Positions 8,783-18,247 of a stretch of 64,000 nt of DNA are shown one piece after another. Both the position numbers and the translations under genes were made by a program. Source of the DNA: Cohnella hashimotonis (GTDB lineage: Bacteria > Bacillota > Bacilli > Paenibacillales > Paenibacillaceae); contig NZ_JAGRPV010000001.1 of the NCBI RefSeq assembly GCF_030014955.1, positions 6,200,001-6,264,000 on the forward strand, given 5' to 3'. The notes below the pieces were generated by a model, which saw only the letters and a program-made list of their open reading frames with translations, made no database searches and was not told the DNA's origin. Each line of letters opens with the position of its first letter. Position 1 is the first letter of the stretch.

Positions 8783-10816
8783 CTAGTCCGTCGACAGCAC
8801 GATCGCTTGACGCGGCCCCAGCCCGAAGCGATCTACGCGGCGACCGAGCTGCGGCGAATCCACCGCGCTATCGATGCATACTGTTAGTCCGCCGCGCTCT
8901 CCGACACCCCCGCTCCCCGACAACTCGGCCGCCGATAGAGATACCGGCATTTCCGTGCCCAGATTGAACACCGCAAGCACCGTTCCCGCCTCCGAACGAT
9001 AGCCGTAAGCCACCACGTCATCCGGCGTATCGGGCGTGAAAAAGCGCTCCGGCTTCAAAAGCGGCAGCAATCGCTTGCGCGTCTCGGACAGCCGCTCGAG
9101 CAGATCGATCATCGGGCTCGGGTTGTTCCAGTCCATCATCATCTCGTGGAAGAACGCGCGCGGGATGTCGGCGCCGTCCGTGTTGTCCCCGAGCCCGCAA
9201 TTCATCGGCTGCCGCTCGTTTAGCTCGAAGCCGGTCGCGATGAAAGGGATGGCCCGCGGCAAAAAGTGGTTGAACACCGCGATCATCCGCGCGAGCGGCG
9301 TCCCGCCCCTACTCGTGATGCGCGGCGTGTCGGCCGTCTCGGCGCAAGCGAACACATGTATGTCCAGCTCAGGCAGCTCCCGGACGTAAGCGAGCAGATT
9401 GTCCTTGCGGATGTCGGTCATCACGTTCCAGCCGCTGCCGAGCATGATATTGTAGCCGACGGCCGCCGCCTTGCGGTGATTGCGGTTGAACAGATCCTCG
9501 CTGATCAGCAGCGCATCCGGCCGGATCGAACGGATGGCGTCGAAGATCTCCTCAAGCAGCGGAACCGGGAGCACATGGCCGATATCGATGCGAAAGCCGT
9601 CGATCCCGTAACGCTCGAGATTAAACCTCGCGGCCGCCACCAGCAGGTTCCACAGCTCCCGATTCGGTTCCTTGCCCGGGTAGTAGTTGCATTTGATCGT
9701 GTCGAACAGCACGTAGGGCGGCTGATCTGCGCGGATGTAAGACCGGGCTGCCGGCGCCGTATCGCGGTACAATCGCCAGAACGTGATGTCCGTCCAGATC
9801 GGCTGCACGTCGTTGATCCAATCCGAGTGGGCGGGCGACGTCGTGATGCCCATCTCGGCCTCGACGAGCGTCAGCAGCTCCTCGCCGGTTTCCTCGGCCC
9901 GCGCTTTAAGCTTCTGCCAGAGCGCTTCGTCCAGGACGTTCGGCGGCTCGGAAAATTGCGCGAGAAAGTCCGCGGTCTCCTCGCTGCGATAGACCGTCTC
10001 CAGCTTGTCCGGCGTGCATTCCTCGAAAAAGCCGAGCTCCGGAATATGCGGCAGCCGGAACCCGTCCAGCGCCTCCTTACGAATCCAATACACCCAATCC
10101 GGGTGCGCTGCCAGCAGGTCGCTGTTGCGCGCGGTCACCCGCGGAATGAAATCGACGACAACCCGCATGTCCAGTGCATGGCAGGCTTCCACCAGGGCGG
10201 ACAGTTCGTCGTGCAAGGTCAGCTCCGGCATGCCGTCCAGCAGCGGATCGTGCAGATTCGGGTCGAGCTCGAAGAGCGACTGCACCGCATAGGGTGAACC
10301 GATATTTCCCTTCAAGTGCAGCGTGCTGTACCGCGTCACCGGCAGCATATAGACGATGTTGACGCCCATGCGCTTGAGCAGCGGGAGCAGGAGCATGAAG
10401 CGCAGAAAGGTGCCCGACGAGATGCTGCCGTCGCCGGCGTAATCCCAGGCCGTCGAGTAACGGACAAGCGTGCTGTAAATGACGCTGTCGTCCAGATCGG
10501 CCTTGGGCGCCGTCGCGGCCTTGGCTGCGGCTGCGATTGCAGTCGTCCCTCTTTTAGCCGGAGCCGCCCCGCCTCCCGCCGTCTCGCGCGCCGATGCGAC
10601 CTCGGCGGAGGCGTCGTGCCGAGCGCCCTCCGTCAGCCTGCGCAAATGCGCCGACATAAACGGGTAGGCATCGACCAGAATCTCGCCCGCCCGGCGTTCC
10701 GCGATGTTACCGTATCCGCACGTGTTCCACATTTCCGGCACCCAGATTTTTTCCCTGCCCTCCCCCTGTTCCGCCACATACTCCGCGATCCGCTGCAACG
10801 GCGCCTCAATCCGCAT
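8783..10816 (-). CDS. Divergent GH13 alpha-amylase-family enzyme of the NRPS operon
   Basis: A 677-residue protein with an unusual N-terminal segment (residues 1-75, motif EMWNTCGYGNIAERRAGEI), an Ala-rich linker (about 78-108), and a GH13-like barrel. The barrel shows the nucleophile region GFRIDIGHVLP, the acid/base region LLISEDLFNRN and a third-Asp region ETADTPRI, where families usually have NHD. It also has a large insert after the third strand. The three acidic residues are present, so activity is expected, but the His-to-Ala change and the inserts suggest a transferase or another unusual specificity rather than a plain amylase. Its start overlaps the NRPS gene by 11 bases, and GGGG lies about nine bases upstream, so translation should be coupled. 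There is no signal peptide. Its likely role is to make, trim or transfer the saccharide part of the product; this is inference. Confidence 0.75.
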   Translation of the reverse strand: MRIEAPLQRIAEYVAEQGEGREKIWVPEMWNTCGYGNIAERRAGEILVDAYPFMSAHLRRLTEGARHDASAEVASARETAGGGAAPAKRGTTAIAAAAKAATAPKADLDDSVIYSTLVRYSTAWDYAGDGSISSGTFLRFMLLLPLLKRMGVNIVYMLPVTRYSTLHLKGNIGSPYAVQSLFELDPNLHDPLLDGMPELTLHDELSALVEACHALDMRVVVDFIPRVTARNSDLLAAHPDWVYWIRKEALDGFRLPHIPELGFFEECTPDKLETVYRSEETADFLAQFSEPPNVLDEALWQKLKARAEETGEELLTLVEAEMGITTSPAHSDWINDVQPIWTDITFWRLYRDTAPAARSYIRADQPPYVLFDTIKCNYYPGKEPNRELWNLLVAAARFNLERYGIDGFRIDIGHVLPVPLLEEIFDAIRSIRPDALLISEDLFNRNHRKAAAVGYNIMLGSGWNVMTDIRKDNLLAYVRELPELDIHVFACAETADTPRITSRGGTPLARMIAVFNHFLPRAIPFIATGFELNERQPMNCGLGDNTDGADIPRAFFHEMMMDWNNPSPMIDLLERLSETRKRLLPLLKPERFFTPDTPDDVVAYGYRSEAGTVLAVFNLGTEMPVSLSAAELSGSGGVGERGGLTVCIDSAVDSPQLGRRVDRFGLGPRQAIVLSTD

Positions 10817-13800
10817 CGTAGCCGTCCCCTCTCCACGTATTTGCGGACCGGATGGCCCGCGCGCCTGTCATGAACCTTACGTTTGAAAATACCGTCGCAT
10901 GGTCGGTCGGCTCCCATGTCTTCGAGAACAACCCGATCCGGGCGATCTCGTCCGGTGCGTCCAGCTCGAGCAGCAGCTCCCACGCCTCCTCGGTCCCGTG
11001 CCTGGCCAAAAAGCGCAATTTGCCCGCTTCCTCCGCCTCGATGCGCAGTTCGTGAACGGCATCCACCTCCGGCCTCGCGTACAGCTCGTAGTTGTCCGTG
11101 CGCTCCGGGTAGAACACGCCCAGCAGCTTGCGCCGCGCGCAGCCGAACATGATCTTGCCTTTCGTCTTGAATTTCACGATGATGCCGTTGTGGAAGCAGC
11201 CGCCGAACTTCACGTCGTTAACCGTCGCCGTCTCGAAGGCGAACGCTTCTGAAACGGGCGATAGCAGCAGCTGCGGCGCCTCGTCCTTCACGATCCACGT
11301 ATCGTCGATGCGACCGACGGTGTGCACGATTCGAATTTGCTCGCCCGTCCGCTCAATCAATGTACCGTTCGGGTTGATAACTTGCAGCCGTCCGGTTCCA
11401 TCCAGTTCAATCGCGTTTCCGTAGTCTCGCCCTTCGGCAGCGGCGGACACGGTCTGTTTCAACAGCAGCAGCGTCTCCTCGAAAAAGGCATGCTCCTCCG
11501 CCACGTTTCGCTCGATCTCCGGCATCAGGTCCGCAAAGCGGTACGTCCGCTCGCCGATGCGGTCGAACAGCGCGAGCCGGAGCGGTTCCCAGGCCGCGGC
11601 GATTTTTGCGCTGCGCGCCCGCAGCGCCCCGACGGCGGCGGCCTCGCCTCCAGCCTCTTCAAGCAGCTTGTACAGCAGCTCGTAATAGACGGATTTGTAG
11701 TTGGAGAGCGGGATCGCCTTGGCAAACCTCCCCGCATCCTGCCGCGTCTCCACCTCGATCGCAATCTCGCGCTCCAGGAAGCGAAGCGCCGATTCCCCGC
11801 GCCGCCAACGCTCCAGCTGTTCCCGATGATAGGCGAGCGACGACGCCGGAGAGACGGGCTCGTCCGTCGGACGGCTGAGCGACCATAAATAAGGTGCCGT
11901 CCCGTCCGCGCACCAATTGACGGCGTAGAGCCTGTTCATCTCGTACAGCCCGGCGAAGGGAATGACGAAGTCCCGGTAGACGGGACGCGCGCCGTCGTCG
12001 ATATGCATATTGTCCAGCACGAACAGCAGGTCGCGTTTGGCGTCGTAGCCTTTAACGATAAAATAGTGCGTGTGCGGCTCGCTGCGATAATGATGCGAAT
12101 AATACAGGCCGAACAGGTCGCCCGGCACGAGCGCCGGTTGTCCCCGATCCAGCGCTTCGATCAAAACCTCGCGCATCTCCGCCTCGCTGCTGTAGGAACG
12201 TCGGCCGAGATCGACGCCGAAGATCGGCTTCAGCGCTTTTTCGTACAGTTCGAAGAAGTCGGCATGCGGCTCGCTGCCGCGCTCGAACAGGTCCTCCTTC
12301 CAGCCGTCGGGGAAGAAGGTAAGACCGAATTGCACATGGAACAAAAACAGGTCGAAGGTTCCCGGCGCGAGCGAATCGAACAGGATGGCCATCGGCTTGG
12401 TGAAGCAGTTGATCTGTTCCCAGGTAAAATCGTCCCGGTTCGGCGCGACGCTGCCGAGCACGCGGATCGGCGAAGGCGCATGCATCGGCGAAGCGCCGGA
12501 CTCGGCGACGGCGCGATAAGCAAAGCGTCCCTGGCGCATCCGCAGCAGCGATGCGAGCCCCGCCGGCGTCGGCTCGGCGTACAAATCCGATGCTTTGGCG
12601 GGAATGCCGCGCGCCTTGAGGAGCGCGACGGCGCGAAGCACATGGAGCGAGTGTCCGCCGTAAGCGAAGAAATCGTCGTCCAGCCCAAGCGGCTCGCCGG
12701 GCAGCAGCGACGACAGGCAGGCTGCGATCGTATGCGCCAGCGCGCGGTCGTCTTCGGTGTCGCTGAGCAGGAGCGGACCGGCGCCGTCCGGCTCGGAGGC
12801 GTCCAGGGCCGGACGCGCAGATGCGGTGGCGGCTTCGGATGCGGCGGCGTCCGGCGCCGCGGACTGGACGAGCGAGCCGGCGCCGTAATCTGCGATAGCG
12901 CGGGCTGCGGCGATTGCGCCGGATGCGGCAGATCCGGCAGGTGCGGCAGGTGCGGGCAGGGCAGATGCGACGGGCAGGGCAGTTGCCGCAGAGCCGGCAG
13001 TTGCTGCGGGCAGCGCAGGTGCCGCAGAACCGGCAGTTCCTGCGGGAAGCACAGGTGCGACGGGCAGGGCAGGTGCCGCAGAGCCGGCAGTTGCAGCAAC
13101 GTGTGCAACCGCAGTTGGTGCCGCTCGCGTCGCTGGGGCCGCTGCGCCCGGCGGCAGGTCGGCCAACGCGCGGCGGTCGACCTTGCCGCTTGGCGTGAGC
13201 GGCAGCGCGGCAAGCTCCGCGAATGCCGCCGGGATCATGTACGCCGGCAGCCAACGCGCGGCGAACGTACGCAGCTCCGCCGGCGTCACCGGCCGCGAAG
13301 CCGTATAGTACGCATACAGCTCGCGGATGCCGTGCGCGTCCTCTCGGTCGACGACCGCCGCCATCCAGACCGCGTCGTGCGACAGCAGGCAGCTCTCGAT
13401 CTCACCCGGCTCGATCCGGTAGCCGCGAATTTTGACCTGGCGGTCGATTCTGCCCAGGTGCTCGATCGTGCCGTCCGGCAGCCACCGGGCGAGGTCGCCG
13501 GTCCTGTAGAGCTTGCCGCCCGCGAGCGGATGTGCCGCAAACGCCCGGTCCGTCAGCTCGTCCCGGCCATGATAGCCCAGCGCGAGCCCAGCGCCCGCGA
13601 TACACAGCTCGCCAGCCGTGCCGACAGGAAGCAGCTCCCCACGCCGATCCAGGATCAGCACCTGCGTATTCGCGATGGGCCGGCCTACCGTGATGCGCCG
13701 CCCCGCGGTCACTTCTTGCATCGTGGACCAGACGGTCGTCTCAGTTGGCCCGTACATATTAAAAAGCCGGGCCTCCGTCCGCTGTCGGAGCTGCGTCAGG

Positions 13801-16193
13801 AGCAAGGGCGGCAGCGGCTCCCCACCCAGCATCGCGACTTTCACGCCGCCGAGAAACGGCCCCCCAGCGTCCTCGTCCTCAAGCAGCAGCTGCATGCGAG
13901 AAGGCGTCATCTGCACGACGTTGACCCCGCTGCGCGCGATCAGCGATCGCAGTCGGTCCACGTCCTGAAGCTCGGACTCCGTAGCGAGCACGACCCGCAT
14001 TCCCTTGGATAGCGGCAATAGGGACTCGGTGACAAAGATGTCGAAGGACACCGTCGTCACGCCCAGCACCACCGGCGCGTCGGGCAGCGGCAATGCCTCC
14101 GCCATCGCTTCGACGAAGTTGACGGCCGCGCCGTGCTCGATCATGACGCCCTTCGGCTTGCCGGTGGAGCCTGAGGTGTAGATGAGATAGGCAAGATTTT
14201 CCGGCACCGTTCTTAAGCCTGCATACCTACCTGCGGGGACCGCGAATCTGGAGACGGCCGGTCCTGCTGTATCCGGCTCGGTCTCCCGTTTAACGTCCTG
14301 TCCGGTCATCGGCCACGCATCTAACTCGACAAACGCAAGCTCGCCTTCCATCGCAAGCTTCCACCCGGCCGCACGGTCGCGCATACCTGCGGACACCAGC
14401 AGCCACCCGGCCCCGCTATCCGCCAGACTGTATGCGATCCGGTCCTCCGGATGCGCCGGATCGAGCGGCAAATAAGCGGCGCCTGCCTTAAGAATGCCGT
14501 AGATGCCCGCGAGCAGCGCCGGCGACCGCTCCGCCAAAATCCCGACGATCGTTCCCGGCCCCGCGCCGACCGCCCGCAGACGCGCCGCGATCCGGTCGGC
14601 GACTTCGTTCAACTGCTCATAGCTCACTGTGTATCCCGCGCACTCGACGGCAATCCGCTTGGGACTCAACGCCGCCTGCGACTCGAACAATCCGTGCAGC
14701 GTACGGCCCTCCGGATACGGCCGATGCGTATCGTTAAACGCCTCCAGCAGGCGAAGCGTCCGCCCGCTCGCCATCGGCAGATCGGCCAGCCAGCGCCCGC
14801 CGTCCGCAAGCATTCCGCCAAGCAGCGCCTGCAACGATTCCGCCATCGCCTCGATGCGCTGCGCGTCGAAGCAGGACTTGCGATACTTCAGGTCCACCGT
14901 AAACCCGCCATCCAACGCCCATTCGTGAACGACGACGTCCAGCGGATTCGTCTGGCAGCCGGCGTACAGTTCCCGCGTTTCCACGGCGTAACCGTCCAGT
15001 GCGCCGCGCGGCTTTGTATTATAGACATTGACCGTCACCTGGAACAGTCCGTCCAGCCCTTGCCTGCGAAGCTCCAGGTCTTGCGCCAGCAGATCGTACG
15101 GGTATTTCTGATGCGGCAAGCAGGCCCGCAGCCGGTCTTGAACCCGCATGACAAAGTCGTTTGCCGGTTCGTCCCCTTGAACTCGAATCCGCAGCGGCAT
15201 CGTGCTCGCGAACATGCCGAACAGCCGCTTCTCCTCTCGTGTCGTCCGGTTGTAAACGGGCATGCCGACAACGAGATCGCCGGCGCCCGTATCGCGGTGC
15301 AGCAGCGTCAGCGCCAGCGCCGTGAACCATGCGTGAACGGACAGCCCGTACGCTTCGACGTGACGACGGACGGCGGCGCTCAATTCCGGATCGATGCGAA
15401 ACGAATGCCGCTCCCCGGCAAGGCTGCCTTCGGCGAGCGGGTACGGCGGCTCCGGCAGCTCGGCGAACTGCGTCTGCCAGAAGCGCCGGTCCCGCTCGAT
15501 GCGCGGCGAAGCGGCATATTGCCGTTCGCGTTCCAGCAGGGCGAAGTAGCCGGCGTTTTCCGGCTCGTCCGCGTCATCCGTCTTGACCGAACGCTCCGTC
15601 TCCCCCCGAAGGTCTTCCTTTCCGGCGTTTTCCCCTTCGCCCGCCTTGCCAGCCGTCTCTTCGCTCACCGATGCGTCCGACTCGTACAGGTCTGCGATCC
15701 GCTCAGACAGCAGTTGCACCGACCAGCCGTCCGCAATGGCGTGATGGAACCGGTACGTATATCCCGTACGCTCGCCATCCAGCCGGAACATCGCGAAGCG
15801 GAACAGCACTCCGTCCGTGAGCTGCATCGGCTCGGCTGCGCTCCTGCGCACGAATCGCTCGAGCTCGGCTTCCGGGTCCGCTTCGCCCGACAGATCGACG
15901 AGCGGAATCTCGTACGCCGGCACAGCCTTGTGCAGCCCTTGCATCATGCCGTCCGGCGTCTCGGCGAACGCGAGCCGGAACGCATCGTACGCGTTCACGA
16001 ACCTACGTATCGCGCGCGCGAGCCGGTCAAAATCGATACTGCCATGGATAACGGAGGTGCAGCCCACCACATGAAGAGAAGTATCGGGGTAACGCTGCTC
16101 GACATAGCCGATCCGCTTTTGCGGGTGGGACAGCGGGACATCCGCCGCCGCAGCATAACCAACGGCAGCGTGCCTGGTCTCGGTATCTCGCAT
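10806..16193 (-). CDS. Single-module NRPS (C-A-PCP) fused to a BtrH-like acyltransferase domain
   Basis: A 1795-residue megaenzyme. The condensation domain (about 18-460) has HHAIADG at 150-156. The adenylation domain (about 480-985) has YTSGSTGKPKG, NMYGPTETT, YRTGDL and PLTPSGKVDRR. A hand-read specificity code of D-I-T-Q-M-G-M-V-W is closest to glycine codes. An Ala/Pro repeat linker of about 120 residues follows, then a carrier domain with GGHS (Ser about 1182). Next is a domain like the N-terminal part of butirosin BtrH, with a candidate catalytic Cys (INCF, about 1263), His (PHTHYF) and a following Asp/Asn (LDN). In butirosin synthesis BtrH moves an acyl group from a carrier protein to an aminoglycoside amine. 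The last 230 residues look like a DUF1349-type beta-sandwich. No thioesterase was seen. AGGAGGAGG precedes the ATG. Likely role: load an amino acid, optionally acylate it, and transfer it to an acceptor, perhaps a sugar. Confidence 0.85.
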   Translation of the reverse strand: MRDTETRHAAVGYAAAADVPLSHPQKRIGYVEQRYPDTSLHVVGCTSVIHGSIDFDRLARAIRRFVNAYDAFRLAFAETPDGMMQGLHKAVPAYEIPLVDLSGEADPEAELERFVRRSAAEPMQLTDGVLFRFAMFRLDGERTGYTYRFHHAIADGWSVQLLSERIADLYESDASVSEETAGKAGEGENAGKEDLRGETERSVKTDDADEPENAGYFALLERERQYAASPRIERDRRFWQTQFAELPEPPYPLAEGSLAGERHSFRIDPELSAAVRRHVEAYGLSVHAWFTALALTLLHRDTGAGDLVVGMPVYNRTTREEKRLFGMFASTMPLRIRVQGDEPANDFVMRVQDRLRACLPHQKYPYDLLAQDLELRRQGLDGLFQVTVNVYNTKPRGALDGYAVETRELYAGCQTNPLDVVVHEWALDGGFTVDLKYRKSCFDAQRIEAMAESLQALLGGMLADGGRWLADLPMASGRTLRLLEAFNDTHRPYPEGRTLHGLFESQAALSPKRIAVECAGYTVSYEQLNEVADRIAARLRAVGAGPGTIVGILAERSPALLAGIYGILKAGAAYLPLDPAHPEDRIAYSLADSGAGWLLVSAGMRDRAAGWKLAMEGELAFVELDAWPMTGQDVKRETEPDTAGPAVSRFAVPAGRYAGLRTVPENLAYLIYTSGSTGKPKGVMIEHGAAVNFVEAMAEALPLPDAPVVLGVTTVSFDIFVTESLLPLSKGMRVVLATESELQDVDRLRSLIARSGVNVVQMTPSRMQLLLEDEDAGGPFLGGVKVAMLGGEPLPPLLLTQLRQRTEARLFNMYGPTETTVWSTMQEVTAGRRITVGRPIANTQVLILDRRGELLPVGTAGELCIAGAGLALGYHGRDELTDRAFAAHPLAGGKLYRTGDLARWLPDGTIEHLGRIDRQVKIRGYRIEPGEIESCLLSHDAVWMAAVVDREDAHGIRELYAYYTASRPVTPAELRTFAARWLPAYMIPAAFAELAALPLTPSGKVDRRALADLPPGAAAPATRAAPTAVAHVAATAGSAAPALPVAPVLPAGTAGSAAPALPAATAGSAATALPVASALPAPAAPAGSAASGAIAAARAIADYGAGSLVQSAAPDAAASEAATASARPALDASEPDGAGPLLLSDTEDDRALAHTIAACLSSLLPGEPLGLDDDFFAYGGHSLHVLRAVALLKARGIPAKASDLYAEPTPAGLASLLRMRQGRFAYRAVAESGASPMHAPSPIRVLGSVAPNRDDFTWEQINCFTKPMAILFDSLAPGTFDLFLFHVQFGLTFFPDGWKEDLFERGSEPHADFFELYEKALKPIFGVDLGRRSYSSEAEMREVLIEALDRGQPALVPGDLFGLYYSHHYRSEPHTHYFIVKGYDAKRDLLFVLDNMHIDDGARPVYRDFVIPFAGLYEMNRLYAVNWCADGTAPYLWSLSRPTDEPVSPASSLAYHREQLERWRRGESALRFLEREIAIEVETRQDAGRFAKAIPLSNYKSVYYELLYKLLEEAGGEAAAVGALRARSAKIAAAWEPLRLALFDRIGERTYRFADLMPEIERNVAEEHAFFEETLLLLKQTVSAAAEGRDYGNAIELDGTGRLQVINPNGTLIERTGEQIRIVHTVGRIDDTWIVKDEAPQLLLSPVSEAFAFETATVNDVKFGGCFHNGIIVKFKTKGKIMFGCARRKLLGVFYPERTDNYELYARPEVDAVHELRIEAEEAGKLRFLARHGTEEAWELLLELDAPDEIARIGLFSKTWEPTDHATVFSNVRFMTGARAIRSANTWRGDGYDAD
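12914..13125. repeat. Degenerate in-frame repeats coding the NRPS Ala/Pro linker
   Basis: The DNA between the adenylation and carrier domains repeats short units around GCAGGTGCCGCAGAGCCGGCA, giving an Ala/Pro/Thr/Gly-rich linker. The units stay in frame, so length changes would alter only the tether between loading and transfer domains. Confidence 0.6.
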
Positions 16194-16206
16194 CTTTTCC
16201 TCCTCC

Positions 16207-17565
16207 TCAAGCCGAGATTTGGCCGGTCAGATTTTTGATCCATTTGCGCGAACGGAACCGGAGCAGCCCCGCCCCCAAGCGAACGAGCTCCTCGAGCGAC
16301 AAAAAAAAGTACACCCAGAACAACGGCTGCTTCCAGACGAACGAGAGCAGCAGCCCGAGCGGGACGCCGATCAGCCAGGTGGCGGCCGACTCCATTTTGA
16401 ACACGAACTTGCTATCCCCGCCGCTCTGGAGAATGCCGCCCGCGATGATCATGTTCGCGACCTTGACCCACATGAATGCCGCGAACACCCATAGGACGTG
16501 AACGGACAAGTCGCGCGCTTCGCCCGTAATCGAAAATGCCGACGCATACAGCGGCGCAAGCGCCGCGATGCCGACGCCCAGGGCCAGCGACAAGCCGATG
16601 CCCGCACGGATCAGCCGGCGGGCATAATCGAGGGCGAGCGCGTGCTCGTCCGCGCCGAGCCGGTTGCCGACCAGCACGCCAGCCGCGCCGGCAAGGCCCG
16701 ACAGCAGCCCGATGCTTAGCCCCTGCAGCGGGAACGTGACCGTCATCGCCGTCATCTCGGTCGTTCCCATCCGGCTGTAAATGACGGCGTAAGCCGCCTC
16801 CCCAAGCACCCAGATCAGCTCGGTCAGCACGATCGGAAATGTCGTGAGCAAAAACTTGCGCGCCAGATCGCCCCGAAACCGCAGCAGATGCCGGAACCCG
16901 GCGGCGCCGGGCAGCTTGAACCGGTACACCGCGCCGATGATCAGCAGGCACTCGACGATGCGCGCCGTCAGCGTCGCGTAGGCCGCGCCGGCCAATCCCA
17001 GCTCCGGAAATCCCCAGTTGCCGAAGATGAGCAGGTAATTCAGCGCGATATTCACGATGACGACGGCCAGGCTGACGTACATCGGATACTTGACGTGGCC
17101 CGTGCTCCGCATAATGGCGGAATAAACCATCGTGAGCATCGTCGGCACGTAGCTGAGCGCCACGATTTTCAGAAAAATATAGCCTTCGCCGGTGACCCGC
17201 GCGTCGGTCGTGAACAGGCCCAGACAGAACTGCGGCTCTAAAAATACGAACGCCGAGAATGCGGCGGACAAGGTCAGTCCGATAAGCAGCGTCATGCCGA
17301 GCAAATCCGTGATGCTGCGCTCGTCTCTACTGCCCCAGTACTGGGCGGCAAATACCGACAATCCTGTGGCGAGACCCGCGAGCACGACGGAGATAATGCT
17401 GTAGATCTTGCTCGCCATGCCCACCGAAGCGATCGCCACGTCGCCGAGCTGGCCGACCATCAGCTGGTCGGTCATGTACAGGGCGGCCATGATCAGGCTT
17501 TGCAGCGCGATGGGCACGGCGATTTTATAAAGGCTTTTGTAGAAGCCGGCCTTGGTGTCATCCAT
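16207..17565 (-). CDS. MATE-family multidrug/metabolite exporter
   Basis: A protein of about 452 residues with roughly twelve membrane helices in two related halves, as in the MATE family (cation-coupled export). Supporting segments are KIAVPIALQSLIMAALYMTDQ near the start and GLSIGLLSGLAGAAGVLVGN in the second half. The open frame reaches 17589, but the ATG at 17565 gives a normal MATE N-terminus and an eight-base overlap with the reductase gene. It lies between the reductase and the NRPS in one operon, so the simplest role is export of, or self-resistance to, the cluster product. Confidence 0.85.
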   Translation of the reverse strand: MDDTKAGFYKSLYKIAVPIALQSLIMAALYMTDQLMVGQLGDVAIASVGMASKIYSIISVVLAGLATGLSVFAAQYWGSRDERSITDLLGMTLLIGLTLSAAFSAFVFLEPQFCLGLFTTDARVTGEGYIFLKIVALSYVPTMLTMVYSAIMRSTGHVKYPMYVSLAVVIVNIALNYLLIFGNWGFPELGLAGAAYATLTARIVECLLIIGAVYRFKLPGAAGFRHLLRFRGDLARKFLLTTFPIVLTELIWVLGEAAYAVIYSRMGTTEMTAMTVTFPLQGLSIGLLSGLAGAAGVLVGNRLGADEHALALDYARRLIRAGIGLSLALGVGIAALAPLYASAFSITGEARDLSVHVLWVFAAFMWVKVANMIIAGGILQSGGDSKFVFKMESAATWLIGVPLGLLLSFVWKQPLFWVYFFLSLEELVRLGAGLLRFRSRKWIKNLTGQISA

Positions 17566-18247
17566 GAAGCAGTGCATCCTCCCCGGCATCGCGGTAACGG
17601 GCGTAACGCATCAGCGTGTAATTTTTGCGGGGCTGGACATCTACGACGCTGAACCGTTTGGTGAACGACATCCGATCGTAGCCCTGCCCGTCCACCAGCG
17701 TGATGTTGGTGCCGCCGCCGATGATGATCGGAAGCTGCATCAGAATAATCTCGTCCACCAGATTGCGGTCGAACACATGCCAGTTGAGCATGCCGCCGCC
17801 CTCGACCATCAGCCGTTTGAAGCCGTACTCGGTCTCGAGCCGGTCAAACAGCGCGGCAAAGTCGACCAGCTCCTCGCCGCATACGATGACTTCCTTGCCC
17901 TTATCCTCGATCTGCCGGCGCTTGTCGTCGTTCATGCCGCGCTCGGTCGTGACGATCAACGTACGTTCGCCGTCCGACAGAATGTTGCTGGCGGGCGGAA
18001 TGTCGAGCGTACGGGTGGGCACGATCCGGACGGGGTTGCGGTTTTTCTCGTAGCGGTTGGTCAGAAAGGGATTGTCGGTGCAAATCGTATTTTTGCCGAC
18101 CATAATCCCGTCGACTTGTCCGCGGAACCGGTGGATGTAGGTCATGTCGTCCTCGTCGAAAAGCTGGAACAGCTCCTTGCTCGACTGCCCTTCGCCGAAC
18201 GTCAGCTTGCCGTCGATCGAGATTTGGCTGAATACGGTCACTCTCAT
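17558..18247 (-). CDS. RibD C-terminal/DHFR-like reductase
   Basis: A 229-residue cytoplasmic protein of the RibD C-terminal-domain family, NAD(P)H-dependent reductases with a dihydrofolate-reductase fold. Visible motifs are VDGIMVGKNTICTDNP, MVEGGGMLNWHVFDRN and the strand-turn PIIIGGGTN, all cofactor or substrate elements of the family. No deaminase domain and no other riboflavin genes are present, so a riboflavin role is unlikely. It is coupled by a four-base ATGA overlap to the upstream gene and overlaps the exporter downstream, so it probably reduces a sugar or pathway intermediate in the biosynthetic cluster. Confidence 0.8.
   Translation of the reverse strand: MRVTVFSQISIDGKLTFGEGQSSKELFQLFDEDDMTYIHRFRGQVDGIMVGKNTICTDNPFLTNRYEKNRNPVRIVPTRTLDIPPASNILSDGERTLIVTTERGMNDDKRRQIEDKGKEVIVCGEELVDFAALFDRLETEYGFKRLMVEGGGMLNWHVFDRNLVDEIILMQLPIIIGGGTNITLVDGQGYDRMSFTKRFSVVDVQPRKNYTLMRYARYRDAGEDALLHG

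Noticed and set aside
17558..18247. Riboflavin biosynthesis gene ribD
   Set aside because: Only the reductase-type domain is present and no rib genes are nearby; placed in the NRPS operon instead.
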